A DNA stretch of 64,000 nucleotides from Bryobacteraceae bacterium (GTDB lineage Bacteria > Acidobacteriota > Terriglobia > Bryobacterales > Bryobacteraceae). Below, in pieces: positions 9,544 to 18,634 of the stretch; the stretch's first letter is position 1; every line of letters begins with the position of its first letter. A program made the translations under genes and the position numbers. Under the pieces are notes generated by a model. It saw only the letters and a program-made list of their open reading frames with translations. It was not told the DNA's origin and ran no database searches. The stretch is taken from NCBI GenBank assembly GCA_025927575.1, contig JAICLJ010000005.1, forward strand, positions 1 to 64,000. Reading direction: 5' to 3'.

Positions 9544-10378
9544 TGACTTGTCCGCCGGCGGGTGCGTGAGCGGAGCGGCGCTTCGCCTCCTGCCACAGTT
9601 CTTCCAGCCGTTCGAGCGGCGTCTCTTGAACACTGCCGCCCGAGTCGGCGACGCTCTCCTCGATGTGCCGGAAGCGCTCCCTGAACCGGGAGTTGGTTTT
9701 GCGGAGAGCTTGCTCCGGATCCACTTTCAGGAAACGTGCGAGATTCGTGAGCGTGAACAATAAATCGCCGACTTCATACTCGACGGAAGCCTGATCGCCC
9801 ATTTCCCGGGCCTCCGCCAGTTCGCGGAATTCTTCCTGTAGTTTGTCGAGGACGCCGCCGATGTCGGGCCATTCGAAACCGAGACCCGCCGCCTTCTTCG
9901 ATATCTTAAGGGCTTCGACCAGCGCCGGAAGCGATCGCGGCACTCCGTCGAGGACGGATGTACCGGGATTCTCAACCCCTTTCTCGATTTTTTCCTGCCG
10001 CTTTATCTCATCCCAGCGCCGCTTCACGTCGTCGGCGGTGCTCGCAATCGCGTCGCCGAAAACATGCGGATGACGCCGGACCAATTTCTGATTGATGGCT
10101 TGCAGGGAGTCCACTATATTGAAAAGCCCTTCCTCAGACGCCATCTGCGCGAAAAAAACCGGCTGGAGCAGGATATCGCCTAGTTCATCCATCAGTTCCG
10201 GCCAGTCGCGGCCGTCAATAGCGTCCATCACCTCATACGTTTCTTCGAGAAGGTAGGACTTGATGGTGTCGAAAGTTTGCTTGCGGTCCCACGGGCAGCC
10301 TCCGGGAGCACGCAACCGGGCCATGATTTCTACGAGCCTAAGAAATTCCTGACCGGCATCTGGGGGTGTTACGGACAT
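9536..10378 (-). CDS. mazG: Nucleoside triphosphate pyrophosphohydrolase
   Basis: This 280-residue cytoplasmic all-alpha NTP pyrophosphatase cleaves NTPs to NMP and PPi, sanitising the pool and tuning stringent responses. Two tandem MazG domains are present. The first carries GCPWDRKQTFDTIKSYLLEE, with the metal-binding EETYEVMDAI and DELGDILLQ. The second has FEWPDIGGVLDKLQEEFREL and YEVGDLLFTLTNLAR. Length fits E. coli MazG (263). I chose the ATG at 10378 (MSVTPPDAGQEF); the longer open frame upstream reads as non-protein-like, Arg/Ser-rich sequence. It is the first gene of the minus-strand group running to 7047 and is divergent from a histidine kinase. Confidence 0.94.
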   Translation of the reverse strand: MSVTPPDAGQEFLRLVEIMARLRAPGGCPWDRKQTFDTIKSYLLEETYEVMDAIDGRDWPELMDELGDILLQPVFFAQMASEEGLFNIVDSLQAINQKLVRRHPHVFGDAIASTADDVKRRWDEIKRQEKIEKGVENPGTSVLDGVPRSLPALVEALKISKKAAGLGFEWPDIGGVLDKLQEEFRELAEAREMGDQASVEYEVGDLLFTLTNLARFLKVDPEQALRKTNSRFRERFRHIEESVADSGGSVQETPLERLEELWQEAKRRSAHAPAGGQVNG

Positions 10379-10529
10379 GCTAAACCCCTCACTGTAGCAT
10401 CGGAGCGCGCCCGCCGGGTTGAGAGCCTCTGCGAACTCCGCCGAACCGTTTCGGACCGGGAATGGGCGCTTCTCGAGCGTTCTCGCACTTTCGGTTGGTT
10501 TCGATTTAGACTGGTAGAACCTACGTGTA

Positions 10530-12179
10530 ATGGCTTTAGCACCGGATAGGCCAAGCCTCGATTCAGACCGGGAAGAAGACCGGCTGAAAGCGCGGATCGC
10601 AGAATTGGAAATCGCGCTATCGAGTGCACACCAGCGCCTCAATCGTTACAAACGCGTGTTCGCCGACAATCCAATGCCCGCGGTGGCATTCGCGGTCCCA
10701 TCGCTGCAGATGCTCGATGCGAACGAAAGCGCTCTGGCGCTTTACGGGTATACGCCGGAGCAGATGCGCGAGTTAAATCTGCTTGATCTTTTTTCGATGG
10801 ATGAACAGCGGCGGCACCACGATCTAGCAGCGCAATTGCGGCGGTCCGTAAATACAATCGGCCCGTTTGCGCACCGTTCGGCCGCCGGGCAGCAACTAAT
10901 GGTCAGCGTGGTCTCGTTTTCGTTCGAGATCGGAGGACAGGATGGCCGAATCGCTGTGCTGCTCGACGAAACCGGCCGGCACATGGCTGAGGAAGCGCTG
11001 AAATCGAGCGAGGAACGATATCGCGAACTCTTCGAGAACGCCAACGATGTCATTTTTCTACACGATCTGAAAGGCAAGATCATCGCCGTGAACCGCGCGG
11101 CCGAGTATCTCACCGGTTATTCGCGTTCCGAGGTGCTGGGGCAGAATTTTGACCAGTTGATTTCGCCGGAAGCCCGCCCGCTGATTCATGACTTTATCCG
11201 CGCGCACCTGGGCGGCAGCGCCACGCAGCACTATGAGCTGCCGATTGTTTCGAAGTTCGGAAACCGGCGGCAGCTGGAGGTTAGCACTCGCATTCTCTAC
11301 CGCCGCGGGCAGCCGGTCGCGATTCAGGGCATTGGGCGCGATGTTACCGAGCGCAAGCAGGCGCAGCAGCGACTCGAAGAGAGCTCTGGTGAACTACAAC
11401 GCAAGAACGAAGAATTGAGCCGGGCATTACAACTGGCGCGGGAAGCGACGCAGCTCAAAGAACAATTTCTCGCCAACACTTCGCACGAATTACGCACGCC
11501 CATGAACGGCATCATGGGCATGATTAACTTGCTGCTCGAGACGAATCTGACGATAGACCAGCAGGAATATGCCGAAGCCGTGAACCAGTGCGCAAACGAT
11601 TTGCTCACGATTATCAATGACATTCTTGACGTGTCGCAGATCGAATCGGGCCACATTTCGCTTACCGAGTCGACATTCGACGTTCGGGATAGCCTGCAGG
11701 CCGTCGTCAAGATGCTGCGGTTCCGCGCCGCGGCAAAGAGCCTGGAGCTTGGCATTGAGATTGATCCCTCGATGCCCTCTGAGATCATCGGGGATAGCGT
11801 TCGAATACGACAGGTATTCACGAATCTAATCGCGAATGCGATCAAATTCACATCATCCGGGGGGGTGCGCGTTTGCTTGACGTATCTGAAGGATGTCGAC
11901 CGGCTGCGATGTGAGGTGATCGACTCGGGGATTGGGGTCTCCGATTCGGCGCGCGAGCGAATCTTCGAGGCTTTCGTGCAAGCAGACGGCTCGACACGAC
12001 GCCGTTTCGGCGGAACGGGACTGGGTCTGACGATCAGCAAACAGCTCGTGGAGCTGATGGGCGGCAGGATCGGGACCTATCGCAACCAGACAATCCGGGG
12101 TTCGACATTTTGGTTCGAGTTACCGGTGAGGCTGCCCCAACCCGAGGCCACCCTTGTCGACGCGTCGGCGAGTTCTTGA
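10530..12179 (+). CDS. Soluble PAS-domain sensor histidine kinase
   Basis: This 549-residue protein has no membrane segment, so it probably senses a cytoplasmic signal. An N-terminal coiled coil (residues 10-35) leads to two PAS domains: one near 40-150 (FADNPMPAVAFAVPSLQML) and one near 165-290 (LFENANDVIFLHDLKGKI, with a PAC segment ending GIGRDVTERK). Next come a HisKA H-box with phospho-acceptor His319 ([10 protein letters not shown]) and a HATPase domain with N-box NLIANAIKFT, G1 DSGIGVS and G2 GGTGLGL. No receiver domain or response-regulator gene is adjacent, so its partner is unknown. The kinase core closely resembles that of the kinase at 33907. Confidence 0.93.
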   Translation: MALAPDRPSLDSDREEDRLKARIAELEIALSSAHQRLNRYKRVFADNPMPAVAFAVPSLQMLDANESALALYGYTPEQMRELNLLDLFSMDEQRRHHDLAAQLRRSVNTIGPFAHRSAAGQQLMVSVVSFSFEIGGQDGRIAVLLDETGRHMAEEALKSSEERYRELFENANDVIFLHDLKGKIIAVNRAAEYLTGYSRSEVLGQNFDQLISPEARPLIHDFIRAHLGGSATQHYELPIVSKFGNRRQLEVSTRILYRRGQPVAIQGIGRDVTERKQAQQRLEESSGELQRKNEELSRALQLAREATQLKEQFLANTSHELRTPMNGIMGMINLLLETNLTIDQQEYAEAVNQCANDLLTIINDILDVSQIESGHISLTESTFDVRDSLQAVVKMLRFRAAAKSLELGIEIDPSMPSEIIGDSVRIRQVFTNLIANAIKFTSSGGVRVCLTYLKDVDRLRCEVIDSGIGVSDSARERIFEAFVQADGSTRRRFGGTGLGLTISKQLVELMGGRIGTYRNQTIRGSTFWFELPVRLPQPEATLVDASASS

Positions 12180-12274
12180 CAAATAAGCCCGTTGGGACGG
12201 CCGCGCGTTTTAAAAATTGCGGCTCGGTGCTGGAGCGCATGCGCCTCCAACAGAGCAACTGGTAGAGATTCATT

Positions 12275-12820
12275 TTGCTCGATCCTCATTTACTGCTGAT
12301 TGTCGCCAGCGCGGGACTGATGCTCGTCTACCGCGAATTCTGCGCGCCGGGAAAGGTTTGGCCGGGCGCGTGCGGCGGCGCGCTTTTCCTGGCGAGCAGT
12401 TGGCTGCTGGTCCAGCAGCGTCCAACCATACCTGGCGTCGCTCTACTGGCGATAGCCGCCGTGTTGTTCTCGGCTATCCTGCGGTTTTCCCGGGCAGTCC
12501 ACTTTGGACTGGGCGGAACCACATGCCTGATTGCCGGTCTGTTATTTCTGCTGCCCGGCAATCGGGCGATTTCGCCATGGTTGGCCGTACCCCTCGGGGC
12601 AGCCCTAGGAGCCGCCACCTCTGTTCTGGCAAGAGTGGCTGCGGCGGCACGGCGGAATAAGAAAACATTCATCCGCACAGTCGATGACTATCAAAGTTCA
12701 AGTGGCTCGGCAGCAGACCGTCCGGCCGGAACCTCCCACGCAATCCATTCATCCAGCAGCGGAAAGTATAGTCCCACCGAAACGGCGGATTCGCCGGCTT
12801 GCTGCAACAGAGACGCATAG
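12275..12820 (+). CDS. NfeD-like membrane protein, possibly lacking its OB domain
   Basis: This 181-residue reading frame starts with TTG at 12275. The first 125 residues hold three to four hydrophobic segments with the pattern LLLIVASAGLMLVYREFCAP, which resembles NfeD proteins that pair with stomatin-type partners in the membrane. After ARVAAAARRNKK the usual NfeD C-terminal OB-fold (a short Gly-rich beta domain) does not follow. The remaining 45 residues are Ser-rich and low in information. This tail lies antisense to the 3' end of the helicase gene that stops at 12691, an overlap of 130 bases. The membrane part looks real; the tail may be read-through of an eroded gene. Confidence 0.6.
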   Translation: MLDPHLLLIVASAGLMLVYREFCAPGKVWPGACGGALFLASSWLLVQQRPTIPGVALLAIAAVLFSAILRFSRAVHFGLGGTTCLIAGLLFLLPGNRAISPWLAVPLGAALGAATSVLARVAAAARRNKKTFIRTVDDYQSSSGSAADRPAGTSHAIHSSSSGKYSPTETADSPACCNRDA

Positions 12821-15800
12821 GCTTCGAGTTGCGCGCGATAGCGTCGCTGCTCCTGCCGAAGAAATGACTTGCGATCCGACCCCTCGTGCGCGCCAGTCTT
12901 GTAATCGATGATCCAGCGGCGTCCGGCCTCGTCAACGAATGTGCGGTCGATGCGGCCGGTTTCCAATCGATCGCCGATAACGCCCGTCAATGCCCATTCG
13001 GACTCGGCACGATTGTGGGGGGCGAGTATCCAGCGCCCGCGATCGCTAGTGAGAACGTGTTTTAGAGACGAAAGAGCGCGGTCCGTTGCGATCGCGAGTT
13101 CGGAACGAGCGACGCCCATGCGCAACAGTTCGTCGCTGACGAAGCGCGCGTGCGAGTCAACCCGGTCACCCGTCCAATGAGCTACGCCCTCTTCGGCAAT
13201 CCGCCGCAAGAAATCGTGGACCACTGTGCCAACATGACGGCCCGTATCGCTCACCCATTCGTAGGTAACTTCCCGTTCCGATGGGGATTCTTTTTGGAAG
13301 GGCGGCCGCCAGGGCGCCGCAGGCTGTGGCACCGGCAGCATCCAATCGCTTGGCAAGCGGCGCAGCGTTGTCTGCGGCATTGCAGACAGCGGCAGGACTT
13401 GCTGCCCCGGCCGTTCCTGAACAAAGTGGTTCCACGCTTCATCGAATACCGGCTCGACTGTGCCCCAGAGCAGGCTCAGGAAACAGTGACTTGGCTTCTT
13501 GTAGTTGTCTTGTTTGCTGTTGCTCGCCACGCAGCCAAGCAGATGAAGCTGTTCTTTAGCGCGCGTTGCCGCCACATAAAGAAGCCGGCGGTTTTCAGCA
13601 GATTCTTTGATCTGCAATTCGTGGCTGACAAACCGGTAGAAAGGATCTTTATCGCCCGCTCTCGGCAAACCAGCGATCAACAGTCCCTCGGAGCCGTCCC
13701 CGCGAAGGCGCTCCGTCCACATCAAAAGTTCCGGTTCGCTACTCCGAGCGCCCGCATGCAGCTGAGGCACGATGACGGTGTCAAACTCAAGCCCTTTGGC
13801 GGCATGGATGGTCATTACCTGAACGAACGGTCCGGCATGAACGTGCGGCTTGGCAAAAAGAAACCGCAGCCGCTCCTCGAGTACGCCGAAATCCTGGACC
13901 AGGCCGCCGCCACCGAATTCGTCGAGAAGTTCGAAGAAGTTTTGTGCGTCCTGACGCTGATTTTCAGATGTGAGCGCCGCCGGCCCGCCGAGCGCAACCC
14001 ACGCTGCTTCGACCACGTCGCGAAGCGGATAGCGGCCGAAAGCCAGTAACGCTTTCGCAATTATTTTTTGGAAGCGAATCGCCCGCGAGCGGCCATCTGC
14101 GGATAGCCGGGCTACGCGTTCCCCATCGGAGAGAAGATCGAAAATACCGCTTTTCTGCGCGTTGCCCACAAGCTGAAACAGATCGGCGAGGGTCAGCCCG
14201 CACCAGGGAGCACGCAAGCAGGCGAGCCACGACAGCCGGTCGCCGCGGTGATGGATCGCGCGCGTCAGAGACAGCAAGTCGAGCGTGTGCTGCTCATCGG
14301 TGAGCGCATCGATATCGATGGCCTCGTAGGGGACTTGTGCTTCTCTCAGCGCCGGCAGAATTGCGCGCAAATGCGGGCGCGTACGAACAAGAATCGCGGC
14401 GCTTCCGCGATTCAGGGCTTCGCGAGCAAGCTCGACAACCCGCGCCGCTTCCCGCGTTCCGTCATCGTCGACGAATGCGTGCAGCGCAGGAGCAACGCCA
14501 CACCCGGCCCTTGCCGCGAACGCTTCACGCAGCGCCACGTCGCCGTATGCGGCATTATCATCCGCGGGCATGATCTTCCGGAATGATTCGTTAATCCACC
14601 GGACGATCTCCGGCTGGGAGCGGAAATTCGAAGTCAGACGCAGCGGTTCTACCGGAACGCTCCCAATCATGCGGCGCTCTGCCGCGCGCATGAATAGGCT
14701 CACCTCGGCATCGCGAAAGCGATAAATCGACTGCATCGGATCGCCCACGGCAAATAACGTGCGGCCATCGCCAAGTGACCACTGCGCCGTGAGCCGGTCG
14801 AGTAGTTCATACTGCCCGAGCGATGTGTCCTGAAACTCGTCCACCAGCAGGTGCTCAATTCGATAATCAAGCCAGTAAGCGAGGTCTGTTGGACGATCCG
14901 GCGGCCCGAGCGCGGCGACCGCCGCCTGCGTGATACGCGTGAAATCCACCTGCGCTCGTTCGCGAAAGACGTCCTCAAGTTCATAGAGCGCGACGCGAAG
15001 AATAGCGGAGAAGTCCGCAATCAGCCTGCATTGCTCTTGCGAAAGCTGTGCAGGTGGCTGCAGGCGGGCTTCGTGGAGCGCCTCGCAAAACTCTGGAAGC
15101 CCTTCCAGAATCGCGGTGTGTGGCTTTTTCTTCCGAGCTAATGCTTTATCTTTGAGCAAAAACTCTTCCGCGAATGCGCACCACTGCTCCATCGCATCCA
15201 GCGAGGCTAGCGGCTTACCGGGAATCCGCTTTGGCCACAAGTCCCACGCTCGTTGCACCCGATCTTCGATACATTCGCGCAAAGTCGCCTCAATTTCCGC
15301 CTGAAGACTTTCCGAATCTCTTGCTTCAAGGGCACGAGTCCATTGATCGCGCTTGGCGAGCATGTTTGCGATCTGCTCTTCAAGCCTTGTCAGATTTCCA
15401 TCGAAGTGCACGGTGACATCGCGGAAGATCTGCTGAAGATCGCCGGTTTCGGCCAGCTTCACGATCGTTTGGCGCGCGGCGCGGCTATACAGGTGCTCGG
15501 CGTGCTCAATCACTTGCGGAGGGCTGCCGAAGCCGGCAAGCAGAGGCATTTGGCGCGTCAGCATCGCACAAAGCGAGTCGATAGTTTGAATCTGCAAACG
15601 GCTCGCGTCTTCGGGCAGCCGCCAGTCGTTGCGGCGGTCTTGATCAAGTACGGCGTTCGCCAGATCGCGAGTCAGTTGAGCATAGTCGGATTCAACGGGC
15701 TTCCCCGCAGTCGCGGAAAGCAACGCCTGAAGCACCCGTTCTTTCATCTCGGCGGCAGCTTTGCGCGTGAACGTCATGGCAACCACGGACTCGGGCCGCT

Positions 15801-15930
15801 GCACTACTGCCAGCAGCCGCAAGTAGCGCTGGATCAATAGCTCCGTCTTTCCGGAGCCGGCCGGCGCCTCAACAAGAAACGATTGGCTCGGAGTCAGCGC
15901 CCGGCGGCGAACGTCCTGGTCGCCGATCAT
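12691..15930 (-). CDS. addA: AddA-like UvrD/Rep helicase-nuclease (double-strand break repair)
   Basis: This 1079-residue SF1A helicase fused to a RecB-family nuclease should unwind and trim DNA ends for recombination, with the next-listed partner. Walker A is APAGSGKT (22-29), motif Ia TFTRKAAAEMKER, motif II DEFQD (364-368), motif III GDPMQSIYRFRDAE (396-409), motif IV NFRS, motif V MTIHAAKGLEFD and motif VI LLYVAATRAKEQL. The C-terminal PD-(D/E)XK site is intact, with IDYKTG near 1008-1013 and QRRYRAQLEAY after it. The start directly follows the stop of the upstream partner gene, with no gap. This is the AddA side of an AddAB-like complex. Confidence 0.9.
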   Translation of the reverse strand: MIGDQDVRRRALTPSQSFLVEAPAGSGKTELLIQRYLRLLAVVQRPESVVAMTFTRKAAAEMKERVLQALLSATAGKPVESDYAQLTRDLANAVLDQDRRNDWRLPEDASRLQIQTIDSLCAMLTRQMPLLAGFGSPPQVIEHAEHLYSRAARQTIVKLAETGDLQQIFRDVTVHFDGNLTRLEEQIANMLAKRDQWTRALEARDSESLQAEIEATLRECIEDRVQRAWDLWPKRIPGKPLASLDAMEQWCAFAEEFLLKDKALARKKKPHTAILEGLPEFCEALHEARLQPPAQLSQEQCRLIADFSAILRVALYELEDVFRERAQVDFTRITQAAVAALGPPDRPTDLAYWLDYRIEHLLVDEFQDTSLGQYELLDRLTAQWSLGDGRTLFAVGDPMQSIYRFRDAEVSLFMRAAERRMIGSVPVEPLRLTSNFRSQPEIVRWINESFRKIMPADDNAAYGDVALREAFAARAGCGVAPALHAFVDDDGTREAARVVELAREALNRGSAAILVRTRPHLRAILPALREAQVPYEAIDIDALTDEQHTLDLLSLTRAIHHRGDRLSWLACLRAPWCGLTLADLFQLVGNAQKSGIFDLLSDGERVARLSADGRSRAIRFQKIIAKALLAFGRYPLRDVVEAAWVALGGPAALTSENQRQDAQNFFELLDEFGGGGLVQDFGVLEERLRFLFAKPHVHAGPFVQVMTIHAAKGLEFDTVIVPQLHAGARSSEPELLMWTERLRGDGSEGLLIAGLPRAGDKDPFYRFVSHELQIKESAENRRLLYVAATRAKEQLHLLGCVASNSKQDNYKKPSHCFLSLLWGTVEPVFDEAWNHFVQERPGQQVLPLSAMPQTTLRRLPSDWMLPVPQPAAPWRPPFQKESPSEREVTYEWVSDTGRHVGTVVHDFLRRIAEEGVAHWTGDRVDSHARFVSDELLRMGVARSELAIATDRALSSLKHVLTSDRGRWILAPHNRAESEWALTGVIGDRLETGRIDRTFVDEAGRRWIIDYKTGAHEGSDRKSFLRQEQRRYRAQLEAYASLLQQAGESAVSVGLYFPLLDEWIAWEVPAGRSAAEPLEL

Positions 15931-18567
15931 CTATTCACCTTCCTCCGTCATTCCAAATTGCCGCGCCTCGCGAATCCGACACAGCGGCTTGATGGTGCAC
16001 CACTCGCAAGCCTTGGGCTGCGGATCGACCGCAGCGTAGCCTTCGATGAATTCGCGCCCCAGTCTCTCCACTACGTTTTTCCAATCCTGAAGGCAGGCCG
16101 CCCAATCTCCCTCAGGCACTTCTTTTTTGCCACCGAAGTGAGCTTGCCTGCCGTAACCGACGGCTCCCTCTTTGCGCGGCTTTAATTTAGCGAAATAGAG
16201 AGCATCCACCACGGACCCCAGGGCAGCTGCATAGACAAGCAATTGCGGCTCGCTCGGACGGTCTCCGTCGAGGCTTTTCGCCTTGGGCTCACCACTCTTG
16301 TAATCGATCAGCACCAAGCGGCCATTCTTCAACCGGTCGATCCGATCGAGACGAAGACGGAGGCGCAGCGGGCCTAGTTCGTAATAGGATTCGTGCTCTG
16401 TGGTTTCAACGTTGAAATCCACCGTGCGGTTTGTCTCAATCGCCAGCCACGCTTCCAGAATCAGCTTGAGCCGTTGGCGCTCCGCCTGACGAAGCTGCTC
16501 GCGAAATACGGTCGCGACACGGTCCGAATCAACGGCATGATCGACAGCTCGATTGATGGCGCCGCGAAGCTCGGGCGGACTCATGGACCGAAGCGCATCC
16601 AGTGTCTTAATCTCCTGCCATACGCTCGCAAGCGCGTTGTGAAGAAAGATACCGCGGTCCAGCGGATCAAACGAAAACGTCGCTTCCTCAAGCGGTTCCG
16701 CTTGCAAGCGCCATTTGGCGAACGCCTGAAACGGGCAGGCCGATTGTGATTTTATGAGGTGCGTTCCGCCGCTCACCACCGTGCCCGGTGCGAGCGGGGG
16801 CGCTTGCGAATCTTCAACTCTCTCGAGTTCCTGAGAATTAACGCTGTCGATAAGAGCTTGGCCCTGCCACAGATCGATTTGAGTCAAAGAGAGATGCTGG
16901 ACATCCGTGAAGAGCGGCGACAAGGTAGCTAATTCGCGCGTATCTGAGCTGTAACTGCCAAACACGATGTCCCCGGCTTCGTGAATCGATTTTGCGGCTC
17001 GCTGTATCTGTTCACGGCGGCCCTGGGGAGTGGCTCCAGGCATTTCACAAAACCGCTGCAAGGCGAGAGGGATGAAGGCCGTCGGAGCGGATGCGGGCGG
17101 CCAGCCGGCATCGGATAAACCAGCGGCCCACGCGCGGTCGAAGTGAAGAGATTGCGCGTCACCAAAATCCATCATCTGGACCGGCGAGGTTAGGTCTCCG
17201 GCAACGGGTCCATCGGACGAGGCCAGATGGCGCAAGTGCGATTGAGCCTCAGACCACGCCATCGCATGGTCTAGCAGATTGAAAGAACTGAACGTCGACA
17301 GGATCTGCTTCCATTGTTGAATTGCCGCTTCTTCAAGTACGGATAGCGGCTGATCTCCTGGCCAGCCGAGTGCCTCCAGCAAGCGAGCGGCACATGCAGA
17401 CCACTCCGAGGCGCCGGCCCGAACGGTTGACGTTTGCAGCGCCTTCTGAACTTGCGGCCAGCGCCGCGACAACTCAGGACACTGAGTTGTGTGCTTGCGA
17501 ATCTCTGACAACGGTAAATCGAGTTCATGAAGCCGGCGGATCCGTGCATCGGCATCGGCGCGAGCACGGCATTCGGACGGCGCTCCCGCAATGAAGGGCG
17601 AGAGAAGCAGCCCACTGATGACGGCCAGCGGAATACGCGGTTCTGCAAAGCCAAAAAACAGAAAGGCCGTGGCGATGATGGGGTGTTCATACAGCGGTAC
17701 GCCGCAGTGGAGGTGAACGATGGATGCGTCGCCGGGCGCGCTGGATGAGAGCGGCTGCAGGACCGATGCGGGTTGAAACACATTTCGAAGCGCGCGTTCG
17801 ACCTCGGGCCGCCGCTGGCGCAAGCCCGGTATGAGGATGCCAATGGAGGCACCCGGACCCGCCTCGAAAGCGGCACGCGCCCAGCGAGCAGCGGAATCGA
17901 TCTCCTCTGCCCAGTCGCCGCAGCAAACCGCGCCTAACTCAGATACAGCGGCCTGGCTGTTCTCAAACGACACAACAGCCCCGCAGCTTTGCAGCCTGGT
18001 GGCTAGTTCTTTCAGCGCCGGAGGGCGTTCAGCAAACCCAGCGAACACGATAGTTCCAGGTACGGGCAGAGATGCGATCCAATCGAATGCCTGGAGCCAC
18101 AACTCGTCGGCCGTCATCCATCCCTGCTCACGGCATCGTCGCCGAACGCCTTCATGCCAATTGAGGAAAACTTGCGCGTCTTCCGTTTCGGCCCAGGCGG
18201 GATGCGCAAGCGGCGTCCCCCATGCGGCCGCTTTAGACGCAGCATGACGAGCGGCAACCGCCGTCGAGTGAGGATTCAGCAAGAGCACGCCGGAACCTTC
18301 GATGCACTCCTGCCAGAGCAAAGTCTCCTGCGCGGGAGACAGTAAGGCGCCCACTTTCTCGTCAAGAGTGTATCGCGCCTGCTGCCAGAGCTGACGGAGC
18401 CACGCCGATGCCGCCAGCACCGCTGGACGCGGCCACGTTCGCAGGCCATTCTGCAGTTGCCGGCGAGTGTGCTGGCTTTCGATGACTGCTGCGAGCAGGG
18501 GTGTCGGAGTCAAGACCGTCGCGCCGGCATCCAGCCGATCGAGAAGGTCCTTATGAGCGAAACGCAT
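15931..18567 (-). CDS. AddB-like PD-(D/E)XK nuclease subunit with probable Fe-S cluster
   Basis: This 878-residue protein lacks a Walker A motif at its N-terminus (ATVLTPTPLLAAVIES), so the helicase-like part is probably inactive. The C-terminal nuclease has LIDYKSG (Asp755) and the RecB-type PQLLVYAAAL. Four cysteines frame it: one in SACPFQAFAKWRL, then Cys854, Cys857 and Cys863 in CEWCTIKPLC. This is the AddB/AdnA-like Fe-S staple around the nuclease. The whole fits the 'probable DNA repair protein' family encoded with AddA-like helicases. It is first in the two-gene operon and divergent from the M16 peptidases. Canonical AddB is longer (about 1150 residues) and has a helicase-like fold. 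Confidence 0.85.
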   Translation of the reverse strand: MRFAHKDLLDRLDAGATVLTPTPLLAAVIESQHTRRQLQNGLRTWPRPAVLAASAWLRQLWQQARYTLDEKVGALLSPAQETLLWQECIEGSGVLLLNPHSTAVAARHAASKAAAWGTPLAHPAWAETEDAQVFLNWHEGVRRRCREQGWMTADELWLQAFDWIASLPVPGTIVFAGFAERPPALKELATRLQSCGAVVSFENSQAAVSELGAVCCGDWAEEIDSAARWARAAFEAGPGASIGILIPGLRQRRPEVERALRNVFQPASVLQPLSSSAPGDASIVHLHCGVPLYEHPIIATAFLFFGFAEPRIPLAVISGLLLSPFIAGAPSECRARADADARIRRLHELDLPLSEIRKHTTQCPELSRRWPQVQKALQTSTVRAGASEWSACAARLLEALGWPGDQPLSVLEEAAIQQWKQILSTFSSFNLLDHAMAWSEAQSHLRHLASSDGPVAGDLTSPVQMMDFGDAQSLHFDRAWAAGLSDAGWPPASAPTAFIPLALQRFCEMPGATPQGRREQIQRAAKSIHEAGDIVFGSYSSDTRELATLSPLFTDVQHLSLTQIDLWQGQALIDSVNSQELERVEDSQAPPLAPGTVVSGGTHLIKSQSACPFQAFAKWRLQAEPLEEATFSFDPLDRGIFLHNALASVWQEIKTLDALRSMSPPELRGAINRAVDHAVDSDRVATVFREQLRQAERQRLKLILEAWLAIETNRTVDFNVETTEHESYYELGPLRLRLRLDRIDRLKNGRLVLIDYKSGEPKAKSLDGDRPSEPQLLVYAAALGSVVDALYFAKLKPRKEGAVGYGRQAHFGGKKEVPEGDWAACLQDWKNVVERLGREFIEGYAAVDPQPKACEWCTIKPLCRIREARQFGMTEEGE

Positions 18568-18634
18568 TCAGAGGTTCTAGTTTTCATTATGCCCACCGCC
18601 CTTGCTTCGGTAGAATCGAAAGGCACGACCCGGA

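Noticed and set aside
13150-14049. 299-codon plus-strand open frame inside the AddA-like gene
   Set aside because: Lies wholly opposite helicase motifs V-VI and the nuclease linker; no protein family features.
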